Of a stretch of 9,669 nucleotides of DNA, positions 4,818 through 9,669 are shown piece after piece. Source of the DNA: DASTPP01 sp035762175 (GTDB lineage Bacteria > Myxococcota_A > Polyangia > Polyangiales > Polyangiaceae); contig DASTPP010000102.1 in assembly GCA_035762175.1 (NCBI GenBank), positions 1 through 9,669 of the forward strand, given 5' to 3'. The notes under the pieces were generated by a model that saw only the letters and a list, made by a program, of their open reading frames with translations, did no database searches and was not told the origin of the DNA. Both the position numbers and the translations under genes were made by a program. How positions within the stretch are numbered: position 1 is the first letter of the stretch; each line of letters begins with the position of its first letter.

Positions 4818-7601
4818 TTGTCGTTCCCCGTCGACCCCCCTCCCCCGCCCCCCAACCGGGCTCCCGACCCCTCGTTCCACGGCCGGGGCCACCTCCCTTC
4901 GGGCCCTGGCGGGGGCTCGCAGCCCTCGTTCCACGGCCAGGGTTCACACCCCTCGGCCCCTGGCGGGGGCTCGCAGCCTTCGTTCCATGGCCAGGGCTCA
5001 CACCCCTCGGCCCCTGGCGGGGGCTCGCAGCCTTCGTTCCATGGTCGGGGCTCGCACCCCTCGGCCCACGGCGGGGGCCCGCAGCCCTCGTTCCACGGCC
5101 GGGGTTCGCACCCCTCGGCCCCCGCCCTGCCGCCCGGCCCCCCGCCGAAGCAGGGCTTTCTCGACCGGCTGGCGCAGATGCGCTGGCAGCGCGTGGCCAA
5201 GGCGGCCGCGGTCGCGCTCGCCTTCGCCGCCGCGCTCGCCTTCGTCGCCGGCTGGGCGCTGCTCTCGTGGGTCGAGCGGCAGCTGCCCGACGTGCACGAG
5301 CTGCGCGGCTCGTACAAGCCGCCGCAGGTGACGCGCGTGCTCGCCCGCGACGGCTCGCCGCTCGCCGAGCTCTTCACCGAGCGGCGTACGGTCATCCAGC
5401 TCGAGGGCTGGCCCCGCGAGAAGAACTACGTCTGGCGCGCGTTCCTGGCGGCCGAAGACGCCGACTTCTTCGGGCACGCCGGCCTCAATTACGTGGGCAT
5501 GCTGCGCGCGCTCGCGGTCAACCTGCGCTCGGGGCGCACCCGCCAGGGCGGCTCGACCATCACCCAGCAGGTCATCAAGAACGTGCTGCTCGACCCCGAG
5601 CGCACCTACAAGCGCAAGCTCAAAGAGGCGGTCTTGGCGCGGCGGCTCGAGCAAGAGCTGACGAAGACCGAGATCCTCGAGCTTTACTTGAACCACATCT
5701 ACATGGGCGCCGGCCGCTACGGCATCGAGGAGGCGGCGAAGTATTACTTCGGCAAGTCGGCCATCGACCTGACCCCGGCCGAGGCCGTCACGCTCGCCAC
5801 CCTGCCGGCCGGGCCCGAGACGTTCTCGCCCCGCAAGAACCTCGAGAAGCACCAGGCCCGCCGCGCCTTCGTCCTCGACCAGATGAAGCGCAAGGGCTTC
5901 TTCGACCCGCCCGAGCTCGCGCGCGAGGCCGAGGCCGTGCCCAAGCTCGCCGACCCCGACCCGGGGCCGACCGGGCTCGGGCCCGAGGTCGTCGAGATCG
6001 CGAAGAAGACGCTGCGCGAGCTCGTCGGCGAAGAGGCGGCGCGCGCGGGCGGCTACACGGTGCACACCACCATCGACCCGAAGCTGCAGAAGGCCGCCCG
6101 CGACGCCGTCCGGCAGAACCTGCAGAGCCTCGACAAGCGCCTGAAGGCGCAGGCCCCGCTGCGCGCCCCCGCCCCCAACGCCCAGAAGCAGAAGGGCGGC
6201 AAGAAGGGCGCCGCGCCCCCGGGCGACCGCCCCTTCGAGGGCACGCCCAAGCCGAACGAGATCTACCGCGCGCTCGTCGGCGTCGTCACCGGCGCGCACG
6301 ACGACACGGGCCTGCTCGACGTGCGCGTCGGCGACGTCGCCGGCACCGTCAAGCTCGCCGACTTCGAGCGCTACAACCCCCAGAAGCTGCCCCCGAGCGC
6401 CTTCGCCGAGCCGGGCTCGCTCGTGCGCGTCAGCTTCTTCGGCCCCCCGCCCGCCCCCGGCCCCGACGGCAGCCGCCCGCCCGTGCCGCTGCGCCTCGAG
6501 CTCGGCCCGCAGTCGGCCCTCGTCGCGCTCGACGCGCGCTCGCGCGACGTGCTCGCGCTCGTCGGCAGCTTCGAGGGCGTGCCCGGCGGCCTCGACCGCG
6601 CGACCCAGTCGCGGCGGCAGCCGGGCTCGACCTTCAAGCCGATTCTCTACAGCTACGCGCTGCACAGCCGCAAGATCACCGCCGCGACGCTCGTCGACGC
6701 GGGCGTCTCGGTGCAAGAGGCGTACAAGAACGTCAACGCCGAGGACGGCAACTCGCGCGAGCCGGTGCGCCTGCGCGAGGCGGTCGCCCGCAGCATCAAC
6801 CCGGTCGCCCTGCAGGTGATGCGCACCGTCGGGCCCGAGAACGTCGTGCCCTGGGCCCAGTCGCTGGGCATCGCGTCGAAGCTCGGCAAAGACCTCTCGC
6901 TCGCCCTCGGCGCCTACGAGGTCACGCCGCTCGAGATGGCCGGCGCCTACGCCACCTTCGCCGCCGGCGGGGTCTACGAGGCGCCCCGGCTCATCACGCG
7001 CGTCGTCGGCCCCGACGGCCGCGAGGTGCGCCTGCCCTCGCGCCCCGAGCCGCGCCGCGTGCTCGACGAAGCCGAGGCGTACCTGGTGACCGACCTCTTG
7101 AGCTCGGTCGTCAACCACCCGAAGGGCACGGGCGGCAAGGCGCGCGAGCTCGGGCGCCCCGTCGTCGGCAAGACCGGCACGACCAACCAGGCCAAGGACG
7201 CGTGGTTCGTCGGCTACTCGCCCGACGTCGTGTGCGCCGTCTGGACGGGCTACGACGACCCGCGCCCGCTCGGCGGCGGGCGCGAGGCGGGCGCCTCGGC
7301 GGCCCTGCCGGCCTGGGTCACGTTCATGAAGAGCGCCCTCGCCGGCCGCCCCGCGACCGACTTCCCGCGGCCGCCCGGCCTCAGCATCACCAAGATCGAC
7401 CCCGAGACCGGCAAGCTCGCGAGCGAGGGCCAAGAAGACGCCCTCGACGAGCTCTTCCTGCCCGGCACCGAGCCCACCGAGACCGCCGACCCGGTCGGCG
7501 TGCTCGGCGCCGGCCTGAGCTTCGAGTCGCTCCCCGAGCCGCCCGCGCACGCCCCCGAGCCCGCCTACGACCCCGTGCCGCACGCCGCGCCGCCGCCCTG
7601 A
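4818..7601 (+). CDS. Class A penicillin-binding protein, PBP1A type, with a repeat-bearing N-terminal extension
   Basis: A bifunctional peptidoglycan synthase of the inner membrane: the glycosyltransferase polymerises lipid II and the transpeptidase cross-links the stem peptides. From TTG 4818 it has 927 residues. Residues 1-120 are a Pro/Gly/Ser/His-rich cytoplasmic tail with 18-residue repeats. One transmembrane helix follows at about 124-150 (AVALAFAAALAFVAGWALL). The GT51 domain has the catalytic EDADFFGHAG (Glu213), GGSTITQQ, RKLKEAVLARRLE and ILELYLN. An OB-like insert and a Lys/Pro/Gly linker (QKQKGGKKGAAPP) come next. The transpeptidase has GSTFK (Ser604, Lys607), SIN (Ser659) and KTGTT (Lys785). 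The C-terminal tail is Pro-rich. All catalytic residues are present. PBP1A proteins usually have only a short cytoplasmic tail, so the extension is unusual. The frame is open upstream to 4521, but those ATGs lie antisense in the PPTase gene. ATG 5178 is the alternative start and would give 807 residues without the repeats. Confidence -1.
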   Translation: MSFPVDPPPPPPNRAPDPSFHGRGHLPSGPGGGSQPSFHGQGSHPSAPGGGSQPSFHGQGSHPSAPGGGSQPSFHGRGSHPSAHGGGPQPSFHGRGSHPSAPALPPGPPPKQGFLDRLAQMRWQRVAKAAAVALAFAAALAFVAGWALLSWVERQLPDVHELRGSYKPPQVTRVLARDGSPLAELFTERRTVIQLEGWPREKNYVWRAFLAAEDADFFGHAGLNYVGMLRALAVNLRSGRTRQGGSTITQQVIKNVLLDPERTYKRKLKEAVLARRLEQELTKTEILELYLNHIYMGAGRYGIEEAAKYYFGKSAIDLTPAEAVTLATLPAGPETFSPRKNLEKHQARRAFVLDQMKRKGFFDPPELAREAEAVPKLADPDPGPTGLGPEVVEIAKKTLRELVGEEAARAGGYTVHTTIDPKLQKAARDAVRQNLQSLDKRLKAQAPLRAPAPNAQKQKGGKKGAAPPGDRPFEGTPKPNEIYRALVGVVTGAHDDTGLLDVRVGDVAGTVKLADFERYNPQKLPPSAFAEPGSLVRVSFFGPPPAPGPDGSRPPVPLRLELGPQSALVALDARSRDVLALVGSFEGVPGGLDRATQSRRQPGSTFKPILYSYALHSRKITAATLVDAGVSVQEAYKNVNAEDGNSREPVRLREAVARSINPVALQVMRTVGPENVVPWAQSLGIASKLGKDLSLALGAYEVTPLEMAGAYATFAAGGVYEAPRLITRVVGPDGREVRLPSRPEPRRVLDEAEAYLVTDLLSSVVNHPKGTGGKARELGRPVVGKTGTTNQAKDAWFVGYSPDVVCAVWTGYDDPRPLGGGREAGASAALPAWVTFMKSALAGRPATDFPRPPGLSITKIDPETGKLASEGQEDALDELFLPGTEPTETADPVGVLGAGLSFESLPEPPAHAPEPAYDPVPHAAPPP
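4869..5123 (+). repeat. 54-bp in-frame tandem repeats (four full, one partial) in the PBP gene
   Basis: Units begin at 4869, 4923, 4977, 5031 and 5085, each encoding 18 residues of the type PSFHGQGSHPSAPGGGSQ; the fifth stops matching after about 39 bp. Units 2 and 3 differ at three bases, all silent. Units 4 and 5 differ at four bases over the first 36, all silent. Unit 1 is the most divergent. The invariant core is PSFHG with a second His in most units, giving about two His per unit. The pattern supports translation, with the caveat that the same changes are also silent in one antisense frame. Confidence -1.
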
Positions 7602-7710
7602 CGCGACCCGTTTCGTACTCGGGCCCCGCCGCATCCGTTGGCCGAGCGCGGCCCGGCTCCGGCTTATACCAGCTGTTCTTGTTCGGACCAGGAATCGGGC
7701 CGGGCGCGGG

Positions 7711-7736
7711 CGGCCCCCGAGTGAACTCGGGGGCCG
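7711..7736. repeat. Hairpin in the left arm of the element
   Basis: CGGCCCCCGAG (7711-7721) and CTCGGGGGCCG (7726-7736) form a perfect 11-bp stem with loop TGAA. It is 110 nt after the PBP stop and could end that transcript, although there is no T-run. The equivalent hairpin in the right arm is 7913-7920 with 7927-7934, with a 6-nt loop. Confidence -1.
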
Positions 7737-7806
7737 CGGACGCCCGCTCGTGCCTCGCGGCCTCGAGCCGATTCGGCGCGCAAAGCCCGCCCCCTCGCCG
7801 GGGGCC

Positions 7807-7884
7807 GGGCTCCCGCGGGCGTTGGCTTCCGGGCGAGCGCGCGAGCGCGCCTCGCTCCGCGGGAGCCCTGCCTCCGGCAGGGCT
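7807..7884. repeat. Nested long-range stem and hairpin in the conserved core of the element
   Basis: Positions 7807-7818 and 7857-7868 are a perfect 12-bp inverted repeat around a 38-nt loop rich in alternating GC. Positions 7864-7872 and 7876-7884 form a 9-bp stem with a TCC loop. The two stems share 7864-7868, so they exclude each other. All of this lies in the stretch that is identical in the second copy. Confidence -1.
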
Positions 7885-8165
7885 TGAAGGGCCGTTTCCG
7901 AGGGCGTTCGCTGCCCCCGAGTTCCGTCGGGGGCCGCCCGCGCCCGGCCCGACTCCTGGCCGCATCAAACACGGTCGGTATACCCTGCGGGTTTTCCTCA
8001 GCGGGCCGAAGGTAGACGGCGTGGTAGGCTCGAGCGAGCTTCTGGCGAGTCTCGTGCGCCCCGGGGGGCCTCCCCCGCACGCCGCGGGCCCTGGCGGGGC
8101 CTCGGGGCGCCCGAGCCCGCGGGGGCGCCGGGCCCGCGAGGCCGGCAGAGAGGCGGCGGTAGGCG

Positions 8166-9413
8166 ATGCGTCAGGCGACTTCCGTACGAACGTCTCCGAC
8201 GGCCGGCGCACCACGGCGCCTCGCCCCGACCGCGGCCCCGCTCGCCGGCGCTCGCGCCCTGGCGCCTCCGTCGCGCGCGGGCGCCGGGCGCCTCGCCGCC
8301 GCCCTCTTCGCCGCCGCGCTCGGGCTGCTCGCGTCAGGCTGCGCCCCGCCCGCCCGGGGGCCCGCCGCGCCGCCGGGCCCGGGCGTGGTCGAGAGCGTCC
8401 GCGCGCTCGGCCTCGGCCTCGACGACCCGCTCGCCCTCGACGCCCGCATCGTCGCCGACCTCGAGGCGACCGTGGGGCGCGCCGAGTCGCCGCTGCAGCG
8501 CTTCCGGCACGTGGTGCGCTACGTCACCAGCCGGCAGTCGCTCCACTTTCAGTACTCGCCCTTCGAGACCTTCTCGGCCGAGCGCGCCTTCTACGAGCGG
8601 CGCGGCGACTGCCTCTCGTTCGCCAACCTCGTCAACGCGCTGGCGCGCCGGGTCGGCCTCGACACCTACTTCGTCTACATCAACGACGTGCCGCACCACT
8701 ACGAGCACGGCGGCTGGTTCTTCACCTCGTCGCACGTCGCCGTGGGCTACAGCGAGGGCGCCACCAACTACGTCAGCGACTTCCCCCGCGAGCCCGACGA
8801 GTGGACGGTGCTGCTCTTCCGGCGCATCGCCGACGACGACGCCGCGGCCCTCTACTACAACAGCATCGCCGCCGACCGCCTCGTCGCCGGCCAGATCGAG
8901 CCCGCCGAGCGCATTCTCGGGCACCTGGTCGACCGCCGCGTCAACGCCGCCGAGATCTACAACAACTACGGCCTCGTGCTGAACCGCCGCGGCCAGCACG
9001 CCGAGGCGAACTCGGTCTTCGACCACGCGGCCGCGCGCTTCCCCGGGTATGCGCCCATCTACAACAACGGCGCCTCGCTCGCCATCGCCGCCGGCCAGCC
9101 CGAGCTCGCGACGCGGTGGCTCGAGCGCTTCGACCAGGCCGCCCGGGCCGACCCCTTCGCCCACTTCGTCCGGGGCCTCGAGCACTACCGGGCCCGCCGC
9201 TTCGACCGCGCGACCGACGAGTTCTCCGCCGCCGCCAAGGCCTACGACCGCAGCGCCACCTCGCTCGCCTGGCTCGTGCGCTCGCAGGCCGAGGGCGGCC
9301 GGCGGGCCGAGGCCGCCCAGAGCTTTCGCCGCCTGCGCGCCCTCGTGCCGAGGTCGAAGCTCACGCGGCAGCTGCGCGAGCACTACCCCTTCCTCGAGGC
9401 GGGCGGGGGCTGA
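8166..9413 (+). CDS. Predicted lipoprotein with transglutaminase-like domain and TPRs
   Basis: This 415-residue protein has an Arg/Ala/Pro-rich leader of about 40 residues, then a hydrophobic stretch (AAALFAAALGLLASGC) ending in a lipobox-like LASGC with Cys59, suggesting lipid attachment at the envelope. Residues 110-215 form a transglutaminase-like papain fold: Cys149 in RRGDCLSFANLVNALARRVG, His190 in TSSHVAVGY and Asp205 in NYVSDF match the Cys-His-Asp triad. From about 228 to 396 there are four to five TPR-like helical pairs (AEIYNNYGLVLNRRGQHAEA, then APIYNNGASLAIAAG). The family includes proteases, amidases and peptide-binding relatives; the substrate here is unknown. ATG 8166 is the only ATG, GTG or TTG before the signal region, but the first 16 codons end in A or T unusually often and the n-region is long, so the true start may differ. 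It is downstream of the PBP gene on the same strand but separated by 564 bp. Confidence -1.
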   Translation: MRQATSVRTSPTAGAPRRLAPTAAPLAGARALAPPSRAGAGRLAAALFAAALGLLASGCAPPARGPAAPPGPGVVESVRALGLGLDDPLALDARIVADLEATVGRAESPLQRFRHVVRYVTSRQSLHFQYSPFETFSAERAFYERRGDCLSFANLVNALARRVGLDTYFVYINDVPHHYEHGGWFFTSSHVAVGYSEGATNYVSDFPREPDEWTVLLFRRIADDDAAALYYNSIAADRLVAGQIEPAERILGHLVDRRVNAAEIYNNYGLVLNRRGQHAEANSVFDHAAARFPGYAPIYNNGASLAIAAGQPELATRWLERFDQAARADPFAHFVRGLEHYRARRFDRATDEFSAAAKAYDRSATSLAWLVRSQAEGGRRAEAAQSFRRLRALVPRSKLTRQLREHYPFLEAGGG

Positions 9414-9519
9414 GGGCGCGCCCCCGCGGGGCATCCGCTCGTAGGGTGGCGGCGCGGGGGCGGACGGGCGAAGGAGCGGCGGGGGTAGGCTGCTTGCCCG
9501 CGCGGGCACGAGGGGGCGG
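9414..9519. other. Intergenic spacer after the lipoprotein gene
   Basis: No gene is visible. It holds a 14-bp perfect palindrome, TGCCCGCGCGGGCA at 9495-9508, 82 nt after the stop codon and just before the second repeat copy. No T-run follows, so a terminator role is only possible. Confidence -1.
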
Positions 9520-9669
9520 CGGGCGGCCCCCGAGGGAATGCGGGGGCAGCGAACGCCCTCGGAAACGGCCCTTCAAGCCCTGCCGGAGGCAGGGCTCCCG
9601 CGGAGCGAGGCGCGCTCGCGCGCTCGCCCGGAAGCCAACGCCCGCGGGAGCCCGGCCCCCGGCGAGGGG
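9520..9669 (-). repeat. Inverted second copy of the element core, cut by the window edge
   Basis: Read on the minus strand from 9669, this stretch is identical to 7791-7919 over 129 nt (to 9541), then matches 18 of 21 positions to 9520 (equivalent to 7920-7940). Overall 147 of 150 positions match. Beyond 9520 the outer sequence differs: the CCAGG block and TATACC end of the first copy are not present. It carries the same nested stems and a 7-bp version of the end hairpin (9526-9532 with 9541-9547). The rest of this copy lies beyond the window. Confidence -1.

Larger units (their letters stand above)
7665..7982. repeat. 318-bp MITE-like element with imperfect terminal inverted repeats
   Basis: The ends read TATACC (7665-7670) and GGTATA (7977-7982). 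Inside them, 7688-7745 and 7902-7959 are inverted copies matching at 53 of 58 positions, including a 33-nt block with one mismatch. The 17 nt between TATACC and that block are the same length on both sides but only about half identical. If TA is the target duplication, the element is TACC...GGTA, which would suit IS630/mariner-type mobilisation; this is an inference. It has no coding capacity. Its core 7791-7919 recurs inverted at the window's end. Being bounded by two envelope-protein genes, it may also influence their transcripts. Confidence -1.
7602..8165. other. 564-bp gene-free region, mostly occupied by a structured repeat element
   Basis: No credible gene is present. Open frames here are low-complexity Arg/Gly/Pro/Ala translations that run through repeats. 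Position 7602-7664 is spacer after the PBP stop. Position 7665-7982 is the inverted-repeat element described separately. Position 7983-8165 is the leader of the lipoprotein gene: it starts comparatively T-rich (CGGGTTTTCCTCAG), then becomes very G-rich with a small hairpin CTCGGG/CCCGAG (8101-8106 and 8110-8115). The lipoprotein promoter should lie in this leader or in the element's right end. Confidence -1.

Noticed and set aside
4774..5331. Plus-strand open frame starting at ATG 4774
   Set aside because: It is an Arg/Pro/Ser-rich translation in the wrong frame for the PBP catalytic domains and ends inside that gene.
4772..5395. Minus-strand open frame with Cys/Trp-rich repeats (EGCEPPPGAEGCEPWPWNEG type) opposite the PBP N-terminus
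   Set aside because: A 54-bp repeat keeps all frames open, and the third positions of the two strands coincide here, so the silent pattern is shared. The frame continues antisense through the PBP transmembrane and glycosyltransferase coding region and shows no known domain or start signal.
4998..7634. Very long minus-strand open frame opposite the PBP gene
   Set aside because: A shadow frame caused by the extreme GC content; the plus strand carries every class A PBP catalytic motif.
7665..7982. Reading the hairpin-rich region as a CRISPR array or a known riboswitch
   Set aside because: There are no regularly spaced direct repeats with unique spacers, and no conserved riboswitch core that I recognise; the symmetry is inverted, not tandem.
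7664..8080. Minus-strand 138-codon open frame across the intergenic element
   Set aside because: It is Arg/Ala/Gly/Pro-rich low complexity and is explained by the repeat element; no domain or ribosome-binding site.
1..9669. tRNA or rRNA genes
   Set aside because: No cloverleaf with T-loop consensus and no rRNA signature was found on either strand.

Overview
The window is extremely GC-rich (roughly three quarters G+C by eye) with almost every codon ending in G or C. It carries a bifunctional class A penicillin-binding protein of Gram-negative type, a long-leader lipoprotein and an EntD-like phosphopantetheinyl transferase. This fits a high-GC Gram-negative, most likely a myxobacterium-like (Myxococcota/deltaproteobacterial) lineage. 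That placement is an inference; there is no rRNA or marker gene to fix it.

Layout. (1) 2-2224, plus strand: the 3' 740 codons of a large protein with two discoidin-like modules and a C-terminal class I glutamine-amidotransferase-like domain. (2) 2234-3055, plus strand: a SPOUT methyltransferase resembling tRNA Gm18 methyltransferase TrmH, only 9 nt downstream. (3) 3052-3111: a 60-bp perfect dyad (22-bp arms, 16-nt loop) that contains the stop codons of both converging genes. (4) 4675 to 3108, minus strand: a two-gene operon, Sfp/EntD-type PPTase followed by a calcineurin-like metallophosphoesterase that starts with GTG inside a 4-nt GTGA overlap. (5) 4676-4817: divergent intergenic region. 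(6) 4818-7601, plus strand: class A PBP (PBP1A type) with an unusual N-terminal cytoplasmic extension built of 54-bp in-frame repeats. (7) 7602-8165: 564 bp without a gene, holding a 318-bp element with imperfect terminal inverted repeats and dense hairpins. (8) 8166-9413, plus strand: predicted lipoprotein with a transglutaminase-like fold and TPRs. (9) 9414-9669: intergenic, ending in a second, inverted copy of the element core, cut by the window edge.

Functional reading. The PPTase/phosphoesterase pair resembles mycobacterial PptT/PptH, in which one enzyme adds 4'-phosphopantetheine to carrier proteins and the other removes it. The PBP1A and the transglutaminase-like lipoprotein are both envelope proteins on the same strand, but the repeat element separates them and nothing in the sequence shows they work together. 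The strongest signals for follow-up are the coupled PPTase/hydrolase pair, the repeat family (129 nt perfectly identical between two copies about 1.6 kb apart), the dyad over both stop codons, and the silent-site pattern of the PBP repeats.
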